Position numbers and translations under genes: made by a program
Assembly (NCBI GenBank): GCA_002393945.1
Contig: DGSO01000001.1
Location: forward strand, 23,566 to 87,565
Origin: Bacteroidales bacterium UBA4360
Lineage (GTDB): Bacteria > Bacteroidota > Bacteroidia > Bacteroidales > UBA932
DNA length: 64,000 nt
Direction: 5' to 3'
The notes under the pieces: generated by a model
What the model was told of the DNA's origin: nothing
The model's database searches: none
What the model saw: the letters and a program-made list of their open reading frames with translations, nothing else
In this document: piece by piece, positions 9,701 through 16,571 of the stretch
How positions within the stretch are numbered: position 1 is the stretch's first letter
Layout: every line of letters starts with the position of its first letter

Positions 9701-11162
9701 TTACCTCAACCTCCAGTGTGGCAAGTTTGCCTTCGGGAATATTGTCAAGCGCCGGTGTTACAAGATGAGTGACCTTCTTGCTACCAACCAGTTTGATGTA
9801 GCCGGGATGGATGTATAGATTGTTATTCGCACCCTGCGCCCAGTGGGCAAGACGGCTGCTTGTCAATGCGGTGGTCTGGCTTCCAAGTGTCTTTTCGCTG
9901 TTAGTATCAATCGGGAGGAATGAACCGACCTCAGTATTGTCAAATGAATCCTGTGAGGTGGGGAAATAACCCACGCCCATGGTAATAAGTTCGCTATCCC
10001 AGCGAAGTTCGCCGAAGTCTTCGGCAAGAATCACGTCATCAACGTTGGCAGGAGTGCTGGAAACCTCTACAATGTCGAAGGCTGCCGTGGTTACAGGCAG
10101 CACAGAGCTGTCCTTGCTGGAGGTTACATCAGAAACCTTCACATAATACGTAGTGCCGGGCGCGAGTCCGCTGACGCAGAACCTGGGTGATGCGCCTCCC
10201 CAGCATTCAGCCCCTGCAGGAATGGAATACGTGTTCACAAGGGATGAACAACCGGCGTCTGAATATACATTGACAGTGTACGCGTCAGCCGGGGCTCCGG
10301 TAATGCAGATTACCGCCGTAGAACTTGTAATGCCTTCAGCAGCAATGGAGAACGCATCCGCAGTGTAAGGAATCTCTGCAGAGTACATCTTGCCTGCAGC
10401 CCACGCCTTGGAAGGCTTGGTCTGGCGGGTCATGGAACCGCCGTCATTATCCTGTACCACAATCTGGAAACCATCCGTTCTCAAGTCAACGGCAGGAAGA
10501 ACAATGAACCAGGGAGTGCCAGCATCTACAGGGGATGCCGCCGTCACTGTAACGGTTGAAGTTGCTCCTGCACCGGGAGTAAGGCCGCTGAAGTCCGTTG
10601 AGAACTGTCCTGCAAGCTTGACGCTTCCAAGTGCTGTTATGCTCACGGAGACAATCTGCTTGCTTCCAGTGGGAGTAAGCTTGAATATTGCCATCTGAGG
10701 CTGGAACGAGAGGGTACTTGTACCGGACGATGCCAGCATCACATAGGCGGCAGGGTCATAAGTGCCGGCCGCATAAGTCTGGGCGGCGGGGACGGTAACC
10801 GTAGCGGTACCCGCGCTGTAAGCGCTGAAGGCGGAAGCGGGATAACCGGCATTGTATGTAGCCGCAACGCCATCCACTGTGAATTTGGCGGACTTAAGGC
10901 CATTGAATGATGCGTCAAGGGCCTCGGAATTGACGCCGTTTACACTGATAACATCGCCGGTGCTCCAGTAGTTGGGCCAGCTATCACCGTCCTTAACACC
11001 AAGTGCTGTCTTGGTCTGGGCGGGAAGAGATGCCGTAAATGTTACTTTTTCCTTAACAAGGACGGCATCGTCGGGAGTTTCATTGAGGTTGAAGGCTTCT
11101 TCACGGGTGCAGGAAGCCATGACTGCGAGAGCGCTGAGCGCCAGAATCCAAATCTTTCTCAT
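6738..11162 (-). CDS. giant surface lipoprotein: fimbrillin-like, FN3/jelly-roll modules and GLUG repeats
   Basis: A 1474-aa lipoprotein (LAVMASCTREE). Residues about 35-280 are fimbrillin-like (TKTALG...YWSTGDVISVNG). Then come two tandem units, each an FN3-like domain with a conserved Cys pair and a jelly-roll-like domain opening with VILAEDF. A linker domain follows (SFQAFVSEVAGGNKTLDAEV), then a pectin-lyase-like segment (LNGNGYTISGLTKPLF). From about residue 1045 there are 10 GLUG-type units (IGGLIGS, IGGVMGQ, LGGIAGF and others). GLUG repeats are known from bacterial adhesins and IgA-peptidase-like proteins and are expected to form a beta-helix. No catalytic motif is seen. A small protein gene lies 15 nt upstream and the EEP fusion lies downstream. 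Adhesion or substrate binding at the surface is inferred. Confidence 0.8.
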   Translation of the reverse strand: MRKIWILALSALAVMASCTREEAFNLNETPDDAVLVKEKVTFTASLPAQTKTALGVKDGDSWPNYWSTGDVISVNGVNSEALDASFNGLKSAKFTVDGVAATYNAGYPASAFSAYSAGTATVTVPAAQTYAAGTYDPAAYVMLASSGTSTLSFQPQMAIFKLTPTGSKQIVSVSITALGSVKLAGQFSTDFSGLTPGAGATSTVTVTAASPVDAGTPWFIVLPAVDLRTDGFQIVVQDNDGGSMTRQTKPSKAWAAGKMYSAEIPYTADAFSIAAEGITSSTAVICITGAPADAYTVNVYSDAGCSSLVNTYSIPAGAECWGGASPRFCVSGLAPGTTYYVKVSDVTSSKDSSVLPVTTAAFDIVEVSSTPANVDDVILAEDFGELRWDSELITMGVGYFPTSQDSFDNTEVGSFLPIDTNSEKTLGSQTTALTSSRLAHWAQGANNNLYIHPGYIKLVGSKKVTHLVTPALDNIPEGKLATLEVEVTACPYYSESSGSYATMNAIVAVQPAGSYQELGDDPNTNDALDLSTNIQPVTLDAVTAWKTYKVTLTGVGKGARLAFGAAAEVTQNNARMNISDMKVTIKALEDPALVASVKAVSSSTAVFTWTYGGEAAADIAKPYTASLYSDSACTNLVVSHNFDASASCWDGKTPCFVFGGLNPSTEYWFVATDTDAAVSSDPVSVTTDAFTVVDATTVVDAAVGDVILAEDFSEIGWGPDEFAVAAGFVPSQKDLAVPSGVSPEGIFITYSNTGNRIFGSGVDLGSSRLSKGWGFFGNSAVYLRNAYLRIATTSSGARTHLVTPALSGIPAGKLATIEVTVTATKHESNENDVAVFVEKGLTMNGTTDTNNSSYRKYTGASLSDGHALGITTVKDWATKSVTISNVDSDCQLVIGSYENINTKNRFSISDVKVTITALADDPVFKIKDEASFQAFVSEVAGGNKTLDAEVKADVVISSAAADAFSSIEDYEGTLNGNGYTISGLTKPLFNDMKGTVKDLTLNSTLNITADQVDLGILANIVSGTVTGCTSKGSVTFNVAAGVTGEHRIGGLIGSVASSGAEVTDCTNEASVTNSTGNTGDGELLIGGLIGSFWGTEFHISGCENTGDITNTAFWVKTMCIGGVMGQGGNGSSASSDLTIASCTNSGAVSNSGSSDTSIELGGIAGFVRFAVMTSLPNSGDISNSGTAGENVCIGGLLGWVDKNCTMTQTKATNSGSVTNSGSGKLVSIGGILGRNSSGYLNATGTSSNYLTNNGTVSDESSTDADDLSIGGIVGYTTTGIKLQYARNNGEIKVLNGTRDADVEIGGVAGWLNNGSLNVNNCKNYGDITVSSTINGSLFAGGIVGLFNVGHTTDKYNLVFEATIDTHLATVSGENYTAGLFGAHSGTGKATYLFNGLKFNGTVYGNKTKTGLLCNSRNAESTVTFKGSCKIAPGSVRKDDNNNNTVNSDSDLTMDVICGYLGSGSAVSGVSVEAY

Positions 11163-11177
11163 AATCTTGTTCCTACA

Positions 11178-11348
11178 TTAAAAAATAAAATCCCAGTCAG
11201 TAATACCTGCGTCCTCCTCTTCAACCCCAGGGAGTTCGTCAGTAAGACTTGCACAGATGACCTGCTGCTCCTGTAGCAGAATCACAGTGGCCGAAGGCGC
11301 CTCATAGACTCCTCCGGAAGAAGTTTGTCTTTTTGTACTCATTGTCAT
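11178..11348 (-). CDS. small conserved-looking protein (56 aa) heading the second lipoprotein run
   Basis: The ORF runs from an ATG at 11348 (a second ATG lies two codons on, at 11342) to a TAA at 11178, 15 nt before the GLUG gene. The protein has no signal peptide. It contains VYEAPSATVILLQEQQ, then ICASL, then a very acidic tail ending DWDFIF. This pattern (Tyr-x-x-Pro, beta-like stretch, Cys-x-Ser, acidic end) recurs in the 41-aa protein at 18457-18582, which also precedes a fimbrillin-like lipoprotein gene. Similar short proteins occur widely in Bacteroidota before surface lipoprotein genes, but I know of no assigned function. The tight spacing and the parallel position support it as a real gene. 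Confidence 0.65.
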   Translation of the reverse strand: MTMSTKRQTSSGGVYEAPSATVILLQEQQVICASLTDELPGVEEEDAGITDWDFIF

Positions 11349-11397
11349 TAACTATGTTAGTATTAATTGTTTACAAACAAACAACAAAAAAAAGCAG

Positions 11398-11428
11398 CAC
11401 GCTTTTTCAACCGTACTGCTTACCGCAA
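11398..11428 (+). repeat. inverted repeat, left arm, flanking the toxin-antitoxin remnant
   Basis: The 31-nt arm is an imperfect inverted match to 11937-11965. Fifteen bases (TACTGCTTACCGCAA) match exactly, and the outer CACGCT with the following T-rich stretch matches with a few changes. The arms enclose exactly the antitoxin gene and the toxin pseudogene, which resembles terminal inverted repeats of a small mobile cassette. No transposase is present. Confidence 0.65.
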
Positions 11429-11444
11429 ATTCTGTTATCAATTG

Positions 11445-11680
11445 TTACTTTCCGAAAATATCCGAATGAGTACCTGTATTCAACATTAGAAGAACAAGTT
11501 CAGTATCATTTTATTCCCACACAAGAAGCCAGTCCGGCTTAATATGACATTCCCATTCACCTACACGGTCACCCGATAACTTATGAGGTCTGAACTCCTT
11601 TGGCAAAGATCCTGTCTGAGCAAGAAGAGTTATTACACCTGTCTTTTTTTAAACTGGTTAGTAAACTACACAGTATACAT
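11445..11680 (-). pseudogene. decayed YafQ/RelE-family toxin gene
   Basis: It begins with an ATG at 11680, only 3 nt after the antitoxin stop, as in intact modules. The frame reads MYTV, a TAG, then FTNQFKK. After a deletion and frameshift (about 20 codons missing by comparison with the family) the YafQ core resumes: VITLLAQTGSLPKEFRPHKLSG, CHIKPDWLLVWE, a TAA, then NDTELVLLMLNTGTHSDIFGK and a final TAA at 11445. The YafQ catalytic residues are still readable: His in PHKL, His/Asp/Trp in CHIKPDW and His in TGTHSDIF. YafQ toxins are ribosome-dependent mRNA endonucleases. Two nonsense codons plus the deletion make this copy certainly non-functional. Confidence 0.88.
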
Positions 11681-11683
11681 AAA

Positions 11684-11878
11684 CTATGAGTTCAAGGCAT
11701 TGAACAACTCCGGAAGCGAATCAAAACTTTGAACCTTCCCTTCAGCAGCCTCCTTTTTTGAGCGCTCATATGCCGAAAGCTTCTTAGGCCCGGACACAGT
11801 CCAACCCATTTTTTTAGCAAGAAGCCGAAATGTCGCCCTTTCGGAAGAAGGAACTTGTATTGTATATTCGTAGCTCAT
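11684..11878 (-). CDS. antitoxin-like protein (orphaned partner of the YafQ-type pseudogene)
   Basis: A 64-aa protein from the ATG at 11878 (MSYEYTIQVPSSERATF). The longer frame to 11935 adds an unlikely hydrophobic leader, so the internal ATG is preferred. The architecture fits Bacteroidota antitoxins paired with YafQ-like toxins: an N-terminal part with KKMGWTVSG and a C-terminal toxin-wrapping segment AYERSKKEAAEGKVQSFDSLPELF. Its stop lies 3 nt before the start of the dead toxin gene. The reading frame is intact although the toxin is destroyed. It is either neutral debris in early decay or retained for DNA binding or for cross-neutralising a toxin elsewhere. The antitoxin role is inferred from context more than from the fold. 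Confidence 0.7.
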   Translation of the reverse strand: MSYEYTIQVPSSERATFRLLAKKMGWTVSGPKKLSAYERSKKEAAEGKVQSFDSLPELFNALNS

Positions 11879-11936
11879 AATTAAAAAAAATAAAACCCTC
11901 TTCGCAAAGTTGCAAAGAAAAACCGATATCTCCAAA

Positions 11937-11965
11937 TTGCGGTAAGCAGTATGTCAAAGAGCGTG
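11937..11965 (-). repeat. inverted repeat, right arm, flanking the toxin-antitoxin remnant
   Basis: The 29-nt partner of 11398-11428, beginning TTGCGGTAAGCAGTA on the plus strand and continuing to GAGCGTG. It lies 58 nt upstream of the antitoxin start and directly next to the dispersed repeat at 11972. Confidence 0.65.
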
Positions 11966-11971
11966 GGAGAT

Positions 11972-12001
11972 TGTCATTTCGAGCAACGTCGAGAAATCTC
12001 C
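11972..12001. repeat. dispersed short hairpin repeat, intergenic copy
   Basis: A 30-nt element, TGTCATTTCGAGCAACGTCG followed by AGAAATCTCC, that differs at 4 positions from the copy inside uvrA at 58823-58852. A GGAGATT stretch just before it pairs with the AATCTCC end, so it can form a hairpin. This family (GTCATTCCGAGC...GGAATCTC) is a known scattered repeat in Bacteroidota genomes; its origin is not established. Confidence 0.75.
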
Positions 12002-12003
12002 TT

Positions 12004-12042
12004 ATTGGTACCCCGGGCGCCGGTCAGGGCGCCTGGGGTAAA
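12004..12042. repeat. 39-nt GC-rich hairpin repeat, copy 2
   Basis: Identical over 39 nt to 6688-6726. It lies 8 nt after the stop of the GLUG gene at 12051, nearly the same distance as copy 1 from its GLUG gene. The dispersed repeat at 11972-12001 is immediately adjacent on the other side. Confidence 0.8.
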
Positions 12043-12050
12043 TATACATA

Positions 12051-15000
12051 TTAGAAGGATGTTACGACGACAGGAGGGTTGGTTATCGATGAAGGGACAG
12101 CACCGCGACCGATTACGTAAGTCTCCATATTCGCATCTGTAACTACAGTACCACGACATTTAGTACCGGACATGACTTGACAACCAGTAAAGGTCCAATC
12201 TTTAGATCCGGATTCTGAAGATGCAAAAAGACCAGCAACCTGTGCTGCATTCCCGGAGCCGACGATATTGATTCCGGACTTGCCCACGTTGCAATTGGTC
12301 ATTGTATTCATGTTTGTACCACCAGAACCGACAATACCTCCGGTGTAGCAGTTCGGGGAAGAGCCCGTAGACTGCACGCCGCCGGTATTTGTAAGGTTGG
12401 ATACTGTAGCGATATTGATATAGCCTACAACGCCACCGACTGCACCGCTTTGGGAATTGTATCCACCGGCCTTCCTGTAATACACAATCTTTCCATGATT
12501 CTCGCAGCCGGAAGGATTCTGGTTAGCATAGCCGACGACACCACCAAGACGCGTCCAGCATTGGTTATACACAGTGATGGCTCCACGGTTGATGCAGTCG
12601 TTGAAGATCTTTCCCGTTCTGGCCGCATCGTTACCGGCTCCACTGGAAATACCTCCGACATAGGTAACAATAGACGCTGAACTGGTCGATTTCATATTCT
12701 CAGACTTTCCCCCGGCGTCCGGGCAGTCGATTGCACCGGTATTCTCACAACCAGTAATAGTCTGGGCACCGTTTGCCGTGAATCCGCCATGGACTCCACC
12801 GATATACGCAGCTTTGGATATGGTGATATTGCGGATGCCAATTTTGCCTGCGTTTTTGGTATAGTTGAAACTGGCAGCTGCTGTTTCTACACCAAGAACA
12901 CCGCCTACATAAACATTGGTATATTCGCCATCTTCAACCCAAATTACTCCGCCGGAGAGGTTCTGCGCGTAATCCAGAGAAGTGGAAGCGTTGTTGGCCC
13001 AAGCGCATACTCCGCCCACGGCAGCCCTTGCCGAGGCTGAATGCTCGTAAACCTCGCCGTTGTTGTAATTATAATTGTCGGCGTCTCCTGAGATTGTATT
13101 GGCTCCGGAAGCGGATGCAATGAGGCCGGCGACACGTGCACCGGGAGCGGTGGCTTCTGTGTTGGAACCGATTCCGCTATTCTCTACATCACCCTCATTG
13201 TAGCAGGTCACATATACCGAATTGGCTGAAGACCAGCCGACAAGGCCTCCGACAGAGACATTGTAACCGTCCTTGGAATTACCCGAATTATTAACTGCGC
13301 CGCTATTGTAGCAGGATGTGATCGTCTTCCCACTGTTGAGACCGACAACACCGCCGATGTTCACATCCTCGTCAGACAAACCGCTGTTGGAGATTTTGCC
13401 CTCGTTGTGGGAGGAAGTCATAGCTGCGGAGTTGGTACCAGCAATACCACCGATGGAAATCCATCTGCCATTGCCGGAATTACCGCTGTTGCTCACATTG
13501 CCGGTATTGTCACAATCGGAAATCGCAGCATCGCTTTCGGATGTAATGCCACCGATGTAAAGGTATCCGTTGCAATTTGCAGTATTGCTTACATTACCAG
13601 TATTGTGACAATCACTGATAGCGGAACTACCGTTGTTATATCCGACTATGCCACCGACCTGGAGATAAGAATCCGCTCCGGTTACCGGGCAACCGTTGGT
13701 AACGGCACCGCTGTTGGTAGAAGCTGAAATGTTGGACTCTCCGCGTCCGACTATACCGCCAATAAAGAAGCTCTTTGCAGAGGTGGAGCCACTGGTGGCA
13801 ACTACGTCACCAGCATTGTTGCCGGAGACCTCTGCCGAATTAAGACCAACTACTCCTCCAATATAAGACTTATCCTTGGAAGTGAGCCCGGAGACAGTAA
13901 TATCACCGTCAGCAAGGTTATTGTTGCCACTCATTGCTCTGGTATTGTTACCAACGATACCACCAAGATAGAGACTGGTGCAGGTAAGGCTGGTAACGTT
14001 AATCTTTCCAGCATTTGTGGTATTGTCAAGAACGCAACGCAGACGACCGGTAATACCGCCCACATTCACGTACTTTTTGGACTGCGCCGTAGTATTGACG
14101 ACAACTGTTCCGTAGTTCGTTGCAGGAGCAGAACTGAATTTACCGGAAACTGTGATATCTGCACTGTTGGGCGTATCACTAACCAAACCTCCGACATACG
14201 GATTCTGGGCATCGTTCTTGCCCGAGAACGTAACCGTACCGCCGTTACTGGAATTGATAATCGAACCTTCTGTACGTCCGGCAACGCCACCGAGATATGA
14301 GTAACCGTTAGAGCCGCCAATCTCCTGAGCCCAGGTAATATTGCCTGTATTGAGACAGTCGCTGATGCTTGCACTGGCTTTGGCCAGATTACCAATTATA
14401 CCACCCGTACCATAGAAATCATTCGATGACGGGCTGAAAGATCCGCCTACATTGATGGTCATTGCATTGGTGCAGGAAGAAATGATAACACTCTCTGCAT
14501 TGGTATATGCAACAATGCCTCCAATGTATAACGGACTCTCCGCATTGGTACCAGTGTACGTGAGTGTTCCGCCAGTAGTACTACAATTGGAAATAGAAGT
14601 AGTGACACGAGATACGATACCACCGATGAAAGTGGTGCCGGAACTTCCTTCCATTGAAGCGTTGATGGAACCGCTGTTGGTGAATTCCGTGATGGAAGCA
14701 CCTTCGTTGCAACGCCCTGCGACACCGCCAACAAAAGTAGCATCTGGACCGGCAGCTGCTGCATTTACCGTACCCGCATTGGAGAGTCCTGAATAAGTGC
14801 CGGATTCACGGTTAATACGGCCAACTACACCGCCCTGGCAAAGGTAGGAAGTCACGGTGCAAGCTTCTGCGGTAACAGCGCCGTCGCTGGCATTGGTGCA
14901 GGATTCTATTGTACCCTTACCCATACCGAGGACACCGCCAAGTTGGAGTGAACCACCGGTGGATGCGGTTGAAGTGACCTTCACAAGGCCATGGTTGACG

Positions 15001-16559
15001 CAGCCGCTCATGGTTTCGGCCTTCTCTACCTGATAGCCGAGGAGACCGCCGATGTAGATATTTTCTGCAAACTGGGCGGCGCATATGACAGTACCGTTGT
15101 TTGTGCAGTTGGAGATGTCGCCCTGGTAGGAGATGCCTTCACCGCCCTTCTGGGTACGGCCCACAACGCCGCCGATGGAAGGCTGGTTGCCATTAGTTAC
15201 GCCATTGTCAGCAAAAGTGACTGCAGCATTGTTGGTGCAACCGGTAATTGTTCCACCTCGGTTATTACCCACCAGACCGCCGAGCTGGCTGTTTCCGGCA
15301 AGGGCTGCGGAAGGAGTCCAGGTAATGGAACCCTGGGCGGTGCAGTTCTGCAGGCCGGGAAGGTCATCCACCTCGGAAGAAGGAATAATCTGTTTGGCGA
15401 AGATACCCCAGTTGAGGTCGTCGGAAGCAGTAACACTAATTGTTGAATTAAGCGTAAGGTTCTTTACAACGCCCTTGAGGTTGGCGAACATGGGCTTGGT
15501 AAGGCCGCTTAAGGTCTTGCCGTTGCCGTCGAACGTGCCCTTGTAGTCCTCGATGGATTCGAAGCTGCTTGCGATGGAGGAAAGGTCGATGGAAGCTGCA
15601 GACGGAGTAAGACGGGCATTGAGGGTCTTGTTGCCACCCGCGACTGCGGAAACGAACTCCTGGAAGGTTGTGGCATTCCATATCTGCTTGAGGTTGACTT
15701 CCGTTGACGGGACATACTTCACTGTGCTAAACTCGCGTACCTTTCCTGCCTCAATAGTCTTTTTGTCGACTTCGGTCATGACATACAAGGTCATGCGGCC
15801 AGATGAATTGTCCACAATTTCAAGGGTAATACCGCCTTCGTAAGTACCAGCAGGGACCGCAACGTAGAACACGAAGGGGGTGTCGCTGAGCTGGATGTGG
15901 CCACCGAAATTATAGTTGATGCTTCCGCCGGCGCTTGCAGGGTTAAGACTGCCGTCCAACAGGCCGTTTGAGCCGGCACCGATAGTGAAGTTGCCGGAAA
16001 GCGACTTGGTGCCGTCGGCGGCAGTAAGGGTGACGGAGTCAATCTTTTTATCACCGGTGAGGGAGAACTTCAAAAGAGAACCGAGGTGGGAGAAATTGAC
16101 ATTGTCTGCCCTTGCGGCAAGGGATGCGTACATGGGCATTGCTGCAGGATCGAAACCACCTTCGACGTAGGCCTGGTTTGCAGGGAAAGTTACCTGGTTG
16201 CCCTGGCCGGATACGCCGCCGTACAGGAAGTTGTAGGGTGCTGCAAGGTTGTTCACCTTGAATTTAGCGGTTGCAGTTGCATTGCCGCTTGCCGGTGTAA
16301 ACTCGGTGGCTGCGGTGCCGTTGAGGGTAATGACATCACCGTCGCTCCAATAGACGGGATATGAAGATCCGTCCTTGGCGCCAAGCGTAGTCTTGGTCTC
16401 GGGGGACGCCGGAACGTTCAGCACGACGGTAATCTCGTCCTGGCCAAGCAAATCCTGGTCGGGTACGATGAACTCATCGGCGCCGGCGATTTCTTTTGCA
16501 CAACCTGCTGCAAGTGCGGTCAGTGCTATAATTGCAAAATATGTGTAAATCTTTTTCAT
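12051..16559 (-). CDS. giant surface lipoprotein with fimbrillin-like domain and about 29 GLUG repeats
   Basis: A 1502-aa lipoprotein (ALTALAAGCAKE). Residues about 35-290 are fimbrillin-like (TKTTLGAKDG...YWSDGDVITLNG). Residues about 290-410 hold the FQEFVSAVAGGNKTLNARL linker and a pectin-lyase-like turn (FDGNGKTLSGLTKPMF), matching the same region of the protein at 6738. From about residue 425 to the C-terminus there are roughly 29 GLUG-type units counted by eye (LGGLVGN, IGGVVGR, VGGITGR, IGGIAGT and so on), each with Asn/Ser/Thr/Gly-rich strands and CTN or CHN turns. This predicts one very long beta-helix. No catalytic motif is seen. It starts 12 nt after the fimbrillin/EEP gene, so the two are probably co-expressed. 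An adhesive or substrate-capturing filament is inferred. Confidence 0.8.
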   Translation of the reverse strand: MKKIYTYFAIIALTALAAGCAKEIAGADEFIVPDQDLLGQDEITVVLNVPASPETKTTLGAKDGSSYPVYWSDGDVITLNGTAATEFTPASGNATATAKFKVNNLAAPYNFLYGGVSGQGNQVTFPANQAYVEGGFDPAAMPMYASLAARADNVNFSHLGSLLKFSLTGDKKIDSVTLTAADGTKSLSGNFTIGAGSNGLLDGSLNPASAGGSINYNFGGHIQLSDTPFVFYVAVPAGTYEGGITLEIVDNSSGRMTLYVMTEVDKKTIEAGKVREFSTVKYVPSTEVNLKQIWNATTFQEFVSAVAGGNKTLNARLTPSAASIDLSSIASSFESIEDYKGTFDGNGKTLSGLTKPMFANLKGVVKNLTLNSTISVTASDDLNWGIFAKQIIPSSEVDDLPGLQNCTAQGSITWTPSAALAGNSQLGGLVGNNRGGTITGCTNNAAVTFADNGVTNGNQPSIGGVVGRTQKGGEGISYQGDISNCTNNGTVICAAQFAENIYIGGLLGYQVEKAETMSGCVNHGLVKVTSTASTGGSLQLGGVLGMGKGTIESCTNASDGAVTAEACTVTSYLCQGGVVGRINRESGTYSGLSNAGTVNAAAAGPDATFVGGVAGRCNEGASITEFTNSGSINASMEGSSGTTFIGGIVSRVTTSISNCSTTGGTLTYTGTNAESPLYIGGIVAYTNAESVIISSCTNAMTINVGGSFSPSSNDFYGTGGIIGNLAKASASISDCLNTGNITWAQEIGGSNGYSYLGGVAGRTEGSIINSSNGGTVTFSGKNDAQNPYVGGLVSDTPNSADITVSGKFSSAPATNYGTVVVNTTAQSKKYVNVGGITGRLRCVLDNTTNAGKINVTSLTCTSLYLGGIVGNNTRAMSGNNNLADGDITVSGLTSKDKSYIGGVVGLNSAEVSGNNAGDVVATSGSTSAKSFFIGGIVGRGESNISASTNSGAVTNGCPVTGADSYLQVGGIVGYNNGSSAISDCHNTGNVSNTANCNGYLYIGGITSESDAAISDCDNTGNVSNSGNSGNGRWISIGGIAGTNSAAMTSSHNEGKISNSGLSDEDVNIGGVVGLNSGKTITSCYNSGAVNNSGNSKDGYNVSVGGLVGWSSANSVYVTCYNEGDVENSGIGSNTEATAPGARVAGLIASASGANTISGDADNYNYNNGEVYEHSASARAAVGGVCAWANNASTSLDYAQNLSGGVIWVEDGEYTNVYVGGVLGVETAAASFNYTKNAGKIGIRNITISKAAYIGGVHGGFTANGAQTITGCENTGAIDCPDAGGKSENMKSTSSASIVTYVGGISSGAGNDAARTGKIFNDCINRGAITVYNQCWTRLGGVVGYANQNPSGCENHGKIVYYRKAGGYNSQSGAVGGVVGYINIATVSNLTNTGGVQSTGSSPNCYTGGIVGSGGTNMNTMTNCNVGKSGINIVGSGNAAQVAGLFASSESGSKDWTFTGCQVMSGTKCRGTVVTDANMETYVIGRGAVPSSITNPPVVVTSF

Positions 16560-16571
16560 AAGGCCGTTCGA

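Noticed and set aside
11683..11935. Longer 83-aa form of the antitoxin
   Set aside because: The extra 19 residues are hydrophobic and unlike antitoxins; the internal ATG at 11878 gives a typical 64-aa product.
12051..15310. CRISPR-like periodic repeats
   Set aside because: The periodicity is from degenerate GLUG protein repeats within one open reading frame; there are no identical repeats with unique spacers and no cas genes.
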